A DNA stretch of 40,461 nucleotides. Origin: Candidatus Aminicenantes bacterium UBA2190. GTDB taxonomy: Bacteria; Acidobacteriota; Aminicenantia; UBA2199. The translations under genes were made by a program, and so were the position numbers. Under the pieces are notes generated by a model. That model was not told where the DNA came from. It saw only the letters and a list, made by a program, of their open reading frames with translations, and did not search any database. The stretch covers positions 1-40,461 of the forward strand of contig DCVK01000060.1 in assembly GCA_002335385.1 (NCBI GenBank), written 5' to 3'. Numbering within the stretch: the first letter of the stretch is position 1; each line of letters opens with the position of its first letter. Shown here piece by piece: positions 1 through 20,049 of this stretch.

Positions 1-1
1 C

Positions 2-262
2 CTCGAGTCCTTCCCCTTCGAGGAAGCCACGGTGGAGATGCTCCCCGGCGACCGGCTGATCGTCTTCTCCGACGGCATCAGCGAAGCGGTGAACCATGCA
101 GACGAGGAATTCAGCGAAGCCCGCATATTCGAACTGGTCGCCGCCAACCGTGGCGCCTCGGCCGCGGAATTGATCGATAAGATCCTGCAGGAGGTGAGCC
201 GCCACGCCGCCGGCCAGCCGCAGATGGATGACATGACCCTGGTGGTGATCCGGAGGGAATGA
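2..262 (+). CDS. SpoIIE/PP2C-type serine phosphatase, C-terminal end (partial)
   Basis: The reading frame is open from the left edge and ends at 262; the start lies outside the window. The visible 86 residues contain the GDRLIVFSDGISEA motif and a terminal MDDMTLVVIR strand. Both are characteristic of the C-terminal half of the SpoIIE-like PPM phosphatase domain (RsbU/SpoIIE family), where the Asp of SDG and the Asp pair of MDDMT sit at the metal site. These enzymes remove phosphate from Ser/Thr of partner proteins. The stop overlaps the start of the first kinase gene, so phosphatase and kinase are probably co-translated and may act on the same targets, which is an inference. The N-terminal sensor region cannot be seen. 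Confidence 0.85.
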   Translation, partial: LESFPFEEATVEMLPGDRLIVFSDGISEAVNHADEEFSEARIFELVAANRGASAAELIDKILQEVSRHAAGQPQMDDMTLVVIRRE

Positions 263-3200
263 TGATCGGCCGGACCATCTCCCACTACCGCATCCTGGAG
301 AAGATCGGGTCAGGGGGCATGGGAGATGTGTTTTTGGCCGAAGACACCAAGCTCAAGCGCCGGGTGGCTTTAAAGTTTCTGCCGCTGCAGATGACGGCGG
401 ATCCAGAAGCGAAGGAAAGGTTCGAAAGGGAAGCCCAAGCCGCCGCCGCCCTCAACCATCCCCATATCGTCACCATCCACGAGATCGGCGAGCACGACGG
501 CCAGGTCTTCATCGCCATGGAATACGTCGAGGGGCGGACGTTAAAGGAATTGATCACCATCAACCGTACACCGTCCACCGTAAACCGTATACCGATTCCT
601 GAGGTTCTCGACATTGCCATGCAGATCGCCTCCGGCCTGGCCGCCGCCCATACCAAGGGCATCGTCCATCGCGACCTTAAGCCGGCCAACATCATGGTCT
701 CTGAACGAGGGCGGGTCAAGATAGTCGATTTCGGCCTGGCCAAGCTGGCCGGCAGCCGGACCAAGCTGACCCAGGCAGGAACGACACTGGGCACCGTGGC
801 CTACATGTCCCCCGAGCAGGCCATGGGCAAGGATGTCGATGGCCGCAGCGATATCTGGTCACTGGGCGCCATCCTTTATGAGATGCTTTCCGGTCAGCCT
901 CCATTCCAGGGAGACTACCCGCAAGCGGTGATCTATGCCATTCTCAATGAAACACCGCACCCCGTGTCAGAACTCAGGCCGGAGATCCCCGAAAATCTCG
1001 AAGCCGTGGTGCGGAAAACCCTGGAAAAGGCGCGAGACAGGAGATTCACGTCGCCGGAGGCGCTCATCACTGGCTTGCGCCTTGCGGCCAAGGAACTCGA
1101 AGTTGGGGCCCCGCGCAGGCAGGAGCCGCAAGCCGGATCCCCTCCGGCAGCCGTCCCCGGGAAAACAGCCGATCCCGCCATCGGGATCACCGTCCGCCTG
1201 CGCCGGAAGCGGCTGCTGCTGCCGCTCCTGGCGCTGGCGTTTTTGGCAGCGGCCGGCATTGCTCTCTGGAAAATCATTCCGCACCGATCGGCCGGAACTC
1301 CACCGGAAAGAATCGATAATTCGATTGCCGTGCTCGCTTTCGACAATCTGACCGGAGACCCCGCTTTTGACAAGCTGCGCATCGCCATCCCCAACCTGCT
1401 GATCACCAATCTTGAACAGACCGGATTCTTCCAGGTCGTGACCTGGGAGCGGCTGCGCGACCTGCTGAAACAGACGGGCAAGGACGATGTCCAGGCCATC
1501 GACCGTGAACTGGGGTTGGACCTGTGCTATCGGCAAGGGGTGCAGGCGATCGTCGTGGGCAGTTTCATCAAAACCGGCAGCCTTTTCACGACCGACGTCA
1601 AGGTGCTTGATGTAGAGAGCAAGAAGCTTTTAACCACAGCCAAGAGCAGCGGCGAAGGAGAAGCCAGCATCGTCCGCTCCCAGATCGACGAATTGAGCAT
1701 GAAGATCGCCCGGGGAGTGGGGCTCACTGCCCAGAAAGTGAGATCGGTCCAGTGGCAAGTGGCCGATGTCACCACCGCGGTCATGGAAGCCTATAACGCA
1801 TTTCTCAAGGGGCGGGACAACCTCGAAAAATCCTATTACGACGATGCACGCCGCGACCTGGAACAAGCGGTGAACATAGACCCGACATTTGCCAGTGCCT
1901 ATCTGCTCCTTTCTCGCGCTTATGGAGGATTGCGGGACATTAATTCTCAGACCGAATCTCTTAAAAAGGCAAGGGCATACGCCGGCCGCGCCACGGAAAA
2001 GGAGCGGCTGTACATCGATGCCGAATATGCTTCCATAATCGAAAAGAACCAGGAACGACGGAGAGGCATCCTGGAAGAGCTGACAGGCAAGTATCCACTG
2101 GAAAAAAATGCCTGGTACGCATTGGGAGCACTCCACCGTCAATACAACGATCGCCCAATGGCCCTGGAGTACTTGCAGCGGGCTCTTGCTCTCGATCCTC
2201 AATATGGATTTGCCCTTGCCTCCATGTCAAGGTTCCACGCCGATGTGGGCGATCATGCCCAAGCCATGGAATACGCCCAAAGAATGCGCGCCGCCGCTCC
2301 CGATGATGCCGCCCCCCACGAGCTGCTCGGGAATCTTTTTTTCAGGATGGGGAAACTCGATGAAGCCGTAGCCGAATTCAAACGGACAATGGTTATCAAG
2401 CCCGACTACAGCGGCGCGGAGCTGATCGCTATGGTATTGATGATCAAGGGCGATTTCCCCGGAGCCCTGCGATCGATCGAACAGTGGAGCCGGCACACCT
2501 CCTCGCCCGGGGTCAAGGCACGCGCCTATATCGTGATCTGCATGATCGATCACCTGACCGGCAGGTACTCCCAGTGCGACAACGACATGCGCCAGGGCCG
2601 CGAGCTCATGCGGTCAATGGGCAACCGCTACGGCGAGGGGGTTTACGCATTATTGCAAAGCCAGTTTGACCTTGAGAGGAGAAATGTCGATGCGGGCAGG
2701 AGGAACCTGCTTGTCGGCAGGGATCTCATCATCGCCAGCCTGCCCGCCGAGAGTAAAACCTATCAGGCGGTCTATCATCTTTTTTCGGCACAATTCGATA
2801 GCCTGGATGGGGATTGGGGTTCGGCCACGAGGAACATGACCGAAGCCAGCGCCCTGCTGCCGAGGGACAATGATCGGAATATGAGGCTGTCCGGGCAGAT
2901 CGGCCGCACGGCAAGCCAGCTCCAGGCCGAGATACTGCTGGCCGCGGGACGCGCCCGGGAGGCCATTGCCATGCTGAAAACCGCCCCGCAGCCGATCATC
3001 CCCGATCTTGACCGCCCGGAGATCATGAGCCACAATTTTCCTTTTTTGAAAGATACGCTGGCCAGGGCGTATATCCGAACCGGGGAGTTGGACAAGGCCA
3101 TCCGCGAGTATGAATCCTTATTGAAGTTTGACCCGAAAAGTCATTACCGCCGCTATCTCCATCCCAAGTATTGGTACCGCTTAGCCAAACTGTATGAGCA

Positions 3201-3322
3201 AAAGAGTTATGGGTCCAAAGCCGCGGCGGCATATGAAAAATTCCTGGAACTCTGGAACCGGGCCGATCCCGATCATCCTGAGATCGCTGACACCAGGCAA
3301 AAGCTGGCCCAGCTAAAAAAAC

Positions 3323-3330
<8 letters not shown>
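259..3330 (+). CDS. Membrane-anchored Ser/Thr protein kinase 1 with TolB-like and TPR domains
   Basis: Hanks-type kinase of 1023 residues. Visible parts: glycine-rich loop GSGGMG near 18-23, VALK lysine K39, HRDLKP with catalytic D139, DFG D157, and SPEQ near 185, where eukaryotic kinases have APE. The Arg before the catalytic Asp makes it an RD kinase, a class usually activated by activation-loop phosphorylation; the loop is Thr-rich (TQAGTTLGTVAYMS). A single hydrophobic helix at about 319-339 should place the rest outside the cytoplasm. Residues about 355-470 resemble the TolB/FlgO-like domain (IAVLAFDNLTGD), and TPR-like helices run from about 505 to the end. Two adjacent ATGs exist (259 and 262); 262 matches the MIGRT start of the paralogues. 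The gene overlaps the phosphatase stop upstream and the next kinase by 8 bp. Codons 102-114 are made of ACCGT heptad repeats. The target is unknown. Confidence 0.93.
562..600 (+). repeat. In-frame ACCGT heptad repeat block, kinase 1
   Basis: A 39-bp block of about five 7-bp units of the form NNACCGT, ending in CCGATTCCT and translated as NRTPSTVNRIPIP. The spacer copy at 29550-29589, read on the - strand, has the same heptads followed by the same CCGATTCC end. This is therefore a dispersed repeat sitting in coding sequence, between the hinge-side EYVEGRTLKELI segment and the helix before HRD. Confidence 0.85.
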
Positions 3331-11282
<7,952 letters not shown>

Positions 11283-11286
11283 GCCC

Positions 11287-11367
11287 ATGATCGGCAGAGC
11301 CGTCTCCAACTACCGCATCCTGAAAAGGATCAGGCGTGGAGGCAAATCTCCATGGCACCAAAAGTAA
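11287..11367 (+). pseudogene. Kinase 5' stub A (26 codons, broken at the glycine-rich loop)
   Basis: This reads MIGRAVSNYRILKRIRRGG, clearly the start of a tenth kinase, then leaves the family at the GG of the glycine loop and stops at TAA 11365-11367. The stop lies 4 bp before the ATG of kinase 5, which has no good Shine-Dalgarno sequence. The stub could therefore deliver ribosomes to kinase 5 if it is translated. Confidence 0.75.
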
Positions 11368-11371
11368 AACC

Positions 11372-13714
11372 ATGATTGGGAAAATCGTTGCTCATTACAG
11401 GATAATCAAGGAAATCGGCCACGGGGGCATGGGAATCGTGTACCAGGCCGAGGACACGAAACTCAAGCGCACCGTGGCCCTCAAGTTCCTGCCGTCTGAA
11501 CTCACCCAGGACGCCGAAGCAAAACAAAGGTTCCTCCATGAGGCGCGGGCAGCGGCGGCCATCAGCCACGCCAGCATCGTCACGGTCCACGAGATCAACG
11601 AGCATGAGGGCCGGGTTTATATCGCCATGGAATATGTCGAGGGGCGGACGTTAAAGGAATTGATCGCCGTCAACCGTCCACCGTCCACCGTAAACCATAT
11701 ACCGATTCCTGAGGTTCTCGACATTGCCATGCAGATCGCCTCCGGCCTGACCGCCGCCCACGCCAAAGGGATTGTTCATCGCGACATCAAGCCGGCCAAC
11801 GTCATGCTCACTGACGAGGGTATCGTCAAGATCGTGGATTTCGGCCTGGCCAAGCTTAAGGGGCTGACGAGGCTGACCAAGAGCGGCACCACTCTGGGCA
11901 CGGTGGCTTACATGTCGCCGGAGCAGGCCACGGGGAAGGATGTCGACCACAGGACTGACATCTGGTCGCTGGGCGTAGTTCTATACGAAATGCTTATAGG
12001 TACGCTGCCTTTCAAAGGAGACTACGAGCAAGCGGTAGTCTACTCCATACTGAATGAAGAGCCGGCCCCGATTACATCATCCCCCCGCAGCCCGTCTATC
12101 CCGCTCAGGCTGACATCCCTCATTAATAAAGCGCTGGCCAAGAATCCCCGCGACCGATATGGCTCCGTTTCACAAATGTTGGACGACTTGCATGCCATAT
12201 GGAATGAAATGGGGAAAGCGGACGGCAAAGGAAAGAAGCCCATCAGGCGCTGGCTCATCCCCATGGCTTGCGGGCTGGCCGTGCTTGCCGTTCTACTGTT
12301 GCTGAAGCCCAAGGCAACGAAGGAATCTGCCGTGAAAATCAGCTCCATTGCCGTGCTGCCCCTGCAAAATTATTCCCAGGATCCCGAGCAGGACTACTTC
12401 GCCGACGGCATGACCGAGGCGCTGATCAGCGAGCTGTCACGGATCAGGACGCTGCGGGTGATCTCGCGAACCTCGGCAATGCTTTACAAGAAATCGGCGA
12501 AACCACTCCCCGAAATCGCCCGGGAACTGCACGTCGACGCCGTGCTCGAAGGCTCGGCCCTGCGCGCGGGCCACCGCATCCGCATCACCGCCCAGCTGAT
12601 CGAAGCCAGGAGCGACCGGCACATATGGGCCGACGATTATGAACGCGACTATTCCGATGTCCTATCCTTGCAGAAAGAGGTGAGCAGTGCCATTGCCCGT
12701 GAGATCCGCGTCGCGCTGACCCCGGAAGAAGCCACGCGGTTGTCCATCGCCCGCAAGGTCAACGTCGAGGCGCACGAGGCCTACCTCAAGGGGCTTTACC
12801 TGATCAACAAGTTCAACGAGGAGGATACCAAAAAAGGGATCGCGCATTTCGAAGAGGCGCTCGGGAAAGACCCGGACTACGCCCTGGCTTACACCGGCCT
12901 CGCCATGGCCTACGATACGCTCATTGATCTGAATATCGTACACCCCAGAGAGATCATAAAAAAAATGAAGGCCGATACCCTGAAAGCGCTCAGTATCGAC
13001 GAATCGCTTGGCGAGGCCCATCTGATGCTGGCGGAAGTGAAGTTGCTTGACGAGTGGGATTTCAAGGGCGCGGAGAGGGAATTCAAACTGGCGCTTCAAT
13101 TGAACCCCAGCTATTCCACCACCTACCTATGGTATGCCAATTTCCTGCACTCGATGGGCCGCAACGAGGAAGCCTATGCCCTGATTCAGCGGGCGCGGCA
13201 GATCGATCCCATGTCGATGCTAGTCAATTCCTTCCTCGGCTTTCATTTCGTGCGGATCCGGCAGTATGACAAGGCCATCGTTCAGATCAAGGAAGTCCTC
13301 GACATGGAACCCAACGACCTCTACCCCCATTACGTTCTGGGGAACGCATACATAGGAAAAAAAATGATGCCCGAGGCGATCGCCGAATTTCAGAAGGCTG
13401 CGGCCGGCGGCGGCTTGGAGCCGGCCCATGTCAACGAGGCGCGTGCATGGGCGCTGAACGGCAAGCCCGATATGGCGAAGCGCATGCTGGCCGACCTGCT
13501 GGATAAATCGCAAACGAGCCATGTCTCACCGCGTTTGCTTTTCTATCTCTATTATTCACTGGGCGAAACGGACAAGGCCCTCGCCTGGCTGGAAAGGTCC
13601 GCCAAAGAGCGGGAGCTAGCCATTCTCTTTGTGCAAAGCAGTCCGTTCACCGAACAGCTCCACCAGGATCCGCGCTTCGCCGCGCTTCTGAAAAAGCTGG
13701 GATTGAAAGAATGA
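11372..13714 (+). CDS. Membrane-anchored Ser/Thr protein kinase 5 with TolB-like and TPR domains
   Basis: 780 residues from the ATG at 11372, chosen because MIGKIVAHYR aligns with the start of every paralogue; an in-frame ATG at 11336 would add 12 residues coded by stub A sequence. The kinase domain has GHGGMG, K38, HRDIKP D138, DFG and SPEQ. Membrane helix about 294-313. TolB-like domain about 324-435 (IAVLPLQNYSQDPEQDYF, ADGMTEALI, IARELHVDAVLEGSA), then TPR-like repeats from about 480 to 775. The glycine loop has His in place of Ser and VYQAED in place of VFLAED, so this is one of the more diverged members at the N-terminus, yet it carries the same ACCGT block as the others. A 66-bp gap and a good ribosome site separate it from the ABM-like gene. 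Confidence 0.93.
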   Translation: MIGKIVAHYRIIKEIGHGGMGIVYQAEDTKLKRTVALKFLPSELTQDAEAKQRFLHEARAAAAISHASIVTVHEINEHEGRVYIAMEYVEGRTLKELIAVNRPPSTVNHIPIPEVLDIAMQIASGLTAAHAKGIVHRDIKPANVMLTDEGIVKIVDFGLAKLKGLTRLTKSGTTLGTVAYMSPEQATGKDVDHRTDIWSLGVVLYEMLIGTLPFKGDYEQAVVYSILNEEPAPITSSPRSPSIPLRLTSLINKALAKNPRDRYGSVSQMLDDLHAIWNEMGKADGKGKKPIRRWLIPMACGLAVLAVLLLLKPKATKESAVKISSIAVLPLQNYSQDPEQDYFADGMTEALISELSRIRTLRVISRTSAMLYKKSAKPLPEIARELHVDAVLEGSALRAGHRIRITAQLIEARSDRHIWADDYERDYSDVLSLQKEVSSAIAREIRVALTPEEATRLSIARKVNVEAHEAYLKGLYLINKFNEEDTKKGIAHFEEALGKDPDYALAYTGLAMAYDTLIDLNIVHPREIIKKMKADTLKALSIDESLGEAHLMLAEVKLLDEWDFKGAEREFKLALQLNPSYSTTYLWYANFLHSMGRNEEAYALIQRARQIDPMSMLVNSFLGFHFVRIRQYDKAIVQIKEVLDMEPNDLYPHYVLGNAYIGKKMMPEAIAEFQKAAAGGGLEPAHVNEARAWALNGKPDMAKRMLADLLDKSQTSHVSPRLLFYLYYSLGETDKALAWLERSAKERELAILFVQSSPFTEQLHQDPRFAALLKKLGLKE
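11672..11710 (+). repeat. In-frame ACCGT heptad repeat block, kinase 5
   Basis: 39-bp block translated NRPPSTVNHIPIP, with two base changes from the kinase 1 copy (ACACCGT to CCACCGT, AACCGT to AACCAT). The flanking codons on both sides match the other copies more closely than the rest of the gene does. Confidence 0.83.
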
Positions 13715-13780
13715 CCAGCCAGTCCATTTTTCATTGCAAGATTATTAGATTAATCGCTATCGGCGGCAAGGAGTAAAGCC

Positions 13781-14572
13781 ATGTACATGCGCCTATTGCG
13801 CTTGAAAATAAAAGAGGAATCAATCCCGCTGATCAATGATTTTTACGCCGGCCGCGCCCTGGCCGAATTGCAGAACACCCTGGGATGCCAATTCGCCAGC
13901 CTGTTGCAAAACCAGCGGCAACCGGAAGAACTGATCTCGCTCACCATATGGGACAGGATCGAGGACGCCGAGGCCTACAGTCGGAGCGATATCTTCAAGA
14001 AGATCATGAAAGAAGTTCATCCGCACCTGGCCGATTCAAGCGAATGGAAGGTGCAGCTCTCCAAGAAGATAGAGTTGACCTATGCCCCGCTGCAGGAAGA
14101 GCCGCACATCGATTCTTACCGGGTGGCAGCGCAGGAGCAGCTGAAGCCCGGCAGCGGCCCGACTTTCATCCGTTTCTTTTCCCTGACGGTCAAGGAGGAG
14201 CGGCTCGACGAATTCGAGCGCATATACAGCGGGGAGATCCTGCCGGTGCTGAAAACCACCCCGGGCTGCACCGGCGCTTTCCTGATCAAGAATCTCCGGG
14301 ACCGCCATCACCTGGTCTCCCTGACACTTTGGGAAAGCGCCTTGACCATGGAAAAATATGAAAAGACCGGAGTTTTCGCCGCACTGCTGGATAAAGTGAG
14401 CCACACCCTCTCTGAATTTTTCCAGTGGAAACTGGCCCTGGAAAAGGACAAGGCCGTGACCCTGCATACCAGCGAGGATGGAAAGATCGACAATTATCAT
14501 TTTGTCCTGGGCAAGCGGTTCCGCAATGGTGACAAAGAAGGGGGCTCCAGCGAGCCCCTTCTGCCGGGATAG
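13781..14572 (+). CDS. Duplicated ABM-like (dimeric alpha/beta-barrel) protein
   Basis: 263 residues with two similar halves. About 1-100 contain MRLLRLKIKEESIPLINDFY, LQNTLGCQFASLL, ELISLTIWDRIEDAEAY and WKVQL; about 128-225 contain FIRFFSLTVKEERLDEFERI, LKTTPGCTGAFLI, HLVSLTLWESALTMEKY and WKLAL. This pattern is that of the ABM/EthD-like ferredoxin fold, here a tandem pair that could form the usual two-subunit barrel within one chain. Such folds occur in monooxygenases, heme-degrading enzymes and stress or ligand-binding proteins; no catalytic residues can be assigned. The start has a good Shine-Dalgarno AAGGAG at 13768-13773. It lies between kinases 5 and 6 on the same strand. No signal peptide is visible, so it is probably cytoplasmic. 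Confidence 0.7.
   Translation: MYMRLLRLKIKEESIPLINDFYAGRALAELQNTLGCQFASLLQNQRQPEELISLTIWDRIEDAEAYSRSDIFKKIMKEVHPHLADSSEWKVQLSKKIELTYAPLQEEPHIDSYRVAAQEQLKPGSGPTFIRFFSLTVKEERLDEFERIYSGEILPVLKTTPGCTGAFLIKNLRDRHHLVSLTLWESALTMEKYEKTGVFAALLDKVSHTLSEFFQWKLALEKDKAVTLHTSEDGKIDNYHFVLGKRFRNGDKEGGSSEPLLPG
14538..14560 (+). other. GC-rich hairpin at the end of the ABM-like gene
   Basis: A 7-bp perfect stem GGGGCTC/GAGCCCC with a CAGC loop, extended by AA/TT around one bulged G, inside the last codons of the gene and 25 bp before the next kinase start. No T-run follows, so it is not a standard intrinsic terminator. It could cause pausing or protect the mRNA. Confidence 0.4.
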
Positions 14573-14584
14573 GAAATTGAAAGC

Positions 14585-16965
<2,381 letters not shown>

Positions 16966-16969
<4 letters not shown>

Positions 16970-17061
16970 TCGGCAAAACGATCTCCCACTACCGCATCCT
17001 GGAGAAGATCGGCTCCGGAGGCTGCGTCTGCGTCCCCGCTGCCTATAACCAAACACCATGA
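16966..17061 (+). pseudogene. Kinase 5' stub B (31 codons, broken at the glycine-rich loop)
   Basis: This reads MIGKTISHYRILEKIGSGG, an exact kinase start, then CVCVPAAYNQTP and a stop. The break falls right after the GG of the glycine loop, as in stub A. Its ATG overlaps the stop of kinase 6 and its TGA overlaps the ATG of kinase 7, both as ATGA. It is thus a perfectly coupled 31-codon bridge between two kinases. Confidence 0.78.
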
Positions 17062-20036
17062 TCGGACAGTTGATTGCTCATTATCGGATTACCGAAAAAA
17101 TCGGCAGCGGGGGCATGGGAGAGGTTTTTCTCGCCGAGGACACCAAGCTCGAGCGCAAGGTGGCGCTGAAATTCCTGCCGCCGCAGTTCAGCGCCGACGA
17201 GGAGGAGAGGAAGCGCTTCATCCACGAAGCCAAGGCGGCCGCCGCGCTCAATCATCCGAACATCATCACGGTGTATGAGACTGGCGAACATGAGGGCCGG
17301 GTTTACATCGCCATGGAATACGTCGAGGGCCGGACGTTAAAAGAATTGATCGCCGTCAACCGTTCACCGTCCACCGTAAACCGTATACCGATTCCTGAGG
17401 TTCTCGACATTGCCATGCAGATCGCCTCCGGCCTCGCCGCCGCCCACACCAAGGGCATCGTCCACCGCGACCTGAAGCCGGCCAATATCATGCTCACCGA
17501 ACAGGGAGTGGCCAAGATCGTGGATTTCGGATTGGCCAAGCTGAAGGGACTGACGCGGCTGACCAAGAGCGGCACCACCCTGGGCACCGTGGCCTACATG
17601 TCGCCCGAGCAGGCCCTGGGGAAAGAGGTGGACCAGCACACTGACATCTGGTCGCTGGGCGTCATCCTCTACGAGATGCTGGCAGGGCAGCTGCCATTCA
17701 AGGCTGAGTATGACCAGGCCGTGCTCTACGCCGTGATCAACGAGGAGCCGGAATCGATTTCGAAAGTCAGGAGCGACATCCCCGACGACTTGCGAAGCAT
17801 CGTACGCAAGGCTCTGGAGAAGCGTCCCGAGAACCGTTATCAATCAGCAGACGAATTACTGAAAGAATTGAAGCAGTTTCATCGGAGCATCACTGCTCCG
17901 GAAACGGTGGCCTTCAACTTCAGGCGTTTTATTTTCCAGCCGAAGATCGTAGTCCCCGCCCTCTTGGTCATCGTTGTGATCACGGCTGCCGCCTACTTGT
18001 ATTTCCAGAAGCAGGCCAATATCCGCCGGGCCAAATATGAGCTATTGCCCCGGATCGAGCAAATGGTCGAGGCCGGCTTCGAAAAATACGCTGCCGCCTG
18101 CAAGCTGGCGATCGAGGCGGAGAAGTACATCCCGGCCGATCCCAAGCTTGCTTCCATCCTCTCCAAGATCGCATTCAAGCTGTCCATCAGGACCGACCCA
18201 GCCGGTGCCAAGGTCTTCATCAAGGGATACAGCGATCCGCAAGCCGAATGGCAATATCTTGGCATATCCCCCATCGAAAAGATCAGGCTGCCCATCGGCT
18301 TTTTCCGCTGGAAGATGGAAAAAGAAGGGTACGAAACCGTGCTTGCCGCCGCAACCTCCCATACCCTTGATTGGAAAGAAAAATGGGTATTTGTTCCATC
18401 CGAAATGATGAGGGTGCTGGACAAAACGGGAAGCCTTCCGGCCGGCATGGTCAGAGTCCAGGGCATGGAGGATGTTCCGGGCATCGGCAGGATCGGTGAT
18501 TTTTTCATGGACCGCTTTGAAGTGACCAACCGGCAGTTCAAGGAGTTCGTCGACAGCGGCGGGTACCATAAAAATGAATTCTGGAAGCAGCCATTCATCA
18601 AAGGGGGAAAAGAACTGAGCCAAGAGGAAGCGCTCAAGGGTTTCGTGGACCAGACCGGAAGGTTCGGGCCGGCTGGATGGCAGGCCGGGGATTATGCCGA
18701 GGGTCAAGACGATTTCCCAGTCTCCGGGATCAGCTGGCATGAAGCCGCCGCCTATGCCGAATGGGCGGGCAAGAACCTGCCCACCACCCATCATTGGGGC
18801 ATAGCCTGTGGAGAGTTCACCTCAACGCCGGGTTGGTGGAACTATATCTCCTTGCTTGCCCCCCTGAGCAATTTCAAGGGCCGGGGCCCGGCCGGGGTGG
18901 GCAGTTTTGCCGGCATGACCTCTTTCGGCAACTATGACATGGCCGGAAACGTGCGCGAATGGTGCTGGAACGAGACCTCGCAGGGCCGGGCCGTCCGCGG
19001 CGGCGCCTGGGACGACGCCACCTACATGTTCGCCTACCTGAACCAGGCTTCGCCATTCGAACGCTCCCCCAGGACAGGGTTTCGCTGCGCCCAGTATATT
19101 GATAAAAAGATGATTCCCGGATCGGCTTTTGCTGCCGTCCAACCCCAGGAAGAACATGATCTTGAGAAGATGAAACCGGCAGAAGACGCTGTTTTTCAGG
19201 TCTACAAAGAACTGTTCCTTTACGACAAGAGCGCTCTCAATGCCCGACTGGCATGGAGGAAAGAAAACTCCAGGGACTGGATCCAGGAGAAGGTCACATT
19301 CGCTGCCGCCTATGGCAACGAAAGGGTGATCGCTTACCTCTTCCTGCCCAGGAACAGCCGGCCTCCTTTTCAGACGGTCATTTTCTACCCGGGCTCCGCC
19401 GTTGATTCGGCCGCTTCCAGTGATAACCTGGAAAAGGATTTTCAATTCGACCTGTTCCTTTCCTTCATCGTCAAGAACGGCCGCGCCGTCCTTTATCCGG
19501 TTTTGAAAGGGACATTCGAGCGCGGCGACTGGGTTCATTATCAGGTCATTGATAGCGATTGCTCCACACGCGAATTCAGTGAATGGCTGATCATGAAAAT
19601 CAAGGATCTTTTCCGCTGCCTTGACTACCTGCAGTCCCGCTCCGACATCGATCAGCAAAGGCTTGCTTACATGGGGTACAGCGAAGGTGCTTGGACAGGG
19701 CCCATTGTCATGGCATTGGATCAGCGACTCAAGGCTGGCATTCTCCAGAACGGGGGTTATTTTATCTATTTTTTTGGGTCCGGCCCCATCCGCCCCGAAG
19801 TCAACCAGATGAACTATGTCACGCGGGTGAAAACCCCCACATTAATGCTCAACGGCAAGTATGACCTATTCTTTCCATATGAGACCAACGCCAGGCTCAT
19901 GTTCGAGAGGCTGGGTACGCCCAATGACCGAAAAGAGCAGAAAGTCTACGATTCGGACCACTACATCCCGCGCAACGAGCTCATCAAGGAGACGCTGGCC
20001 TGGCTGGACAAATACCTAGGCCCGGTGAAACGATGA
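17058..20036 (+). CDS. Ser/Thr protein kinase 7 fused to PEGA, FGE-sulfatase-like and alpha/beta-hydrolase domains
   Basis: 992 residues. Kinase domain with GSGGMG, K38, HRDLKP D138, DFG D156 and SPEQ. Membrane helix about 297-317. PEGA-like domain about 375-430 (RTDPAGAKVFIKG, PIEKIRLPIG). FGE-sulfatase-like fold about 458-685 (FFMDRFEVTNRQFKEFV, PVSGISWHEAAAYAEW, YDMAGNVREWCWNE, AVRGGAWDDA, GFRCAQY) without a Cys after RGGAW. The alpha/beta hydrolase follows from about 705, with a variant elbow GYSEGA (S875), D936 in LNGKYD and H968 in SDHYIP. The layout matches kinases 4 and 8, but the repeat block is of the ACCGT type, so the N-terminal half and the output half have been reshuffled independently. 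Start overlaps the stop of stub B; kinase 8 follows after 13 bp. Confidence 0.9.
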   Translation: MIGQLIAHYRITEKIGSGGMGEVFLAEDTKLERKVALKFLPPQFSADEEERKRFIHEAKAAAALNHPNIITVYETGEHEGRVYIAMEYVEGRTLKELIAVNRSPSTVNRIPIPEVLDIAMQIASGLAAAHTKGIVHRDLKPANIMLTEQGVAKIVDFGLAKLKGLTRLTKSGTTLGTVAYMSPEQALGKEVDQHTDIWSLGVILYEMLAGQLPFKAEYDQAVLYAVINEEPESISKVRSDIPDDLRSIVRKALEKRPENRYQSADELLKELKQFHRSITAPETVAFNFRRFIFQPKIVVPALLVIVVITAAAYLYFQKQANIRRAKYELLPRIEQMVEAGFEKYAAACKLAIEAEKYIPADPKLASILSKIAFKLSIRTDPAGAKVFIKGYSDPQAEWQYLGISPIEKIRLPIGFFRWKMEKEGYETVLAAATSHTLDWKEKWVFVPSEMMRVLDKTGSLPAGMVRVQGMEDVPGIGRIGDFFMDRFEVTNRQFKEFVDSGGYHKNEFWKQPFIKGGKELSQEEALKGFVDQTGRFGPAGWQAGDYAEGQDDFPVSGISWHEAAAYAEWAGKNLPTTHHWGIACGEFTSTPGWWNYISLLAPLSNFKGRGPAGVGSFAGMTSFGNYDMAGNVREWCWNETSQGRAVRGGAWDDATYMFAYLNQASPFERSPRTGFRCAQYIDKKMIPGSAFAAVQPQEEHDLEKMKPAEDAVFQVYKELFLYDKSALNARLAWRKENSRDWIQEKVTFAAAYGNERVIAYLFLPRNSRPPFQTVIFYPGSAVDSAASSDNLEKDFQFDLFLSFIVKNGRAVLYPVLKGTFERGDWVHYQVIDSDCSTREFSEWLIMKIKDLFRCLDYLQSRSDIDQQRLAYMGYSEGAWTGPIVMALDQRLKAGILQNGGYFIYFFGSGPIRPEVNQMNYVTRVKTPTLMLNGKYDLFFPYETNARLMFERLGTPNDRKEQKVYDSDHYIPRNELIKETLAWLDKYLGPVKR
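17358..17396 (+). repeat. In-frame ACCGT heptad repeat block, kinase 7
   Basis: 39-bp block identical to those in kinases 6 and 8, translated NRSPSTVNRIPIP, in the same loop of the kinase domain. Confidence 0.85.
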
Positions 20037-20049
20037 GCAGAGGTCAAAA

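Noticed and set aside
11336..11371. Earlier start for kinase 5
   Set aside because: The extra 12 residues are out-of-family sequence overlapping stub A; the paralogues all begin at the equivalent of 11372.
13715..13780. Internal promoter before the ABM-like gene
   Set aside because: The gap is AT-rich, but no pair of -35/-10 boxes with acceptable spacing was convincing.
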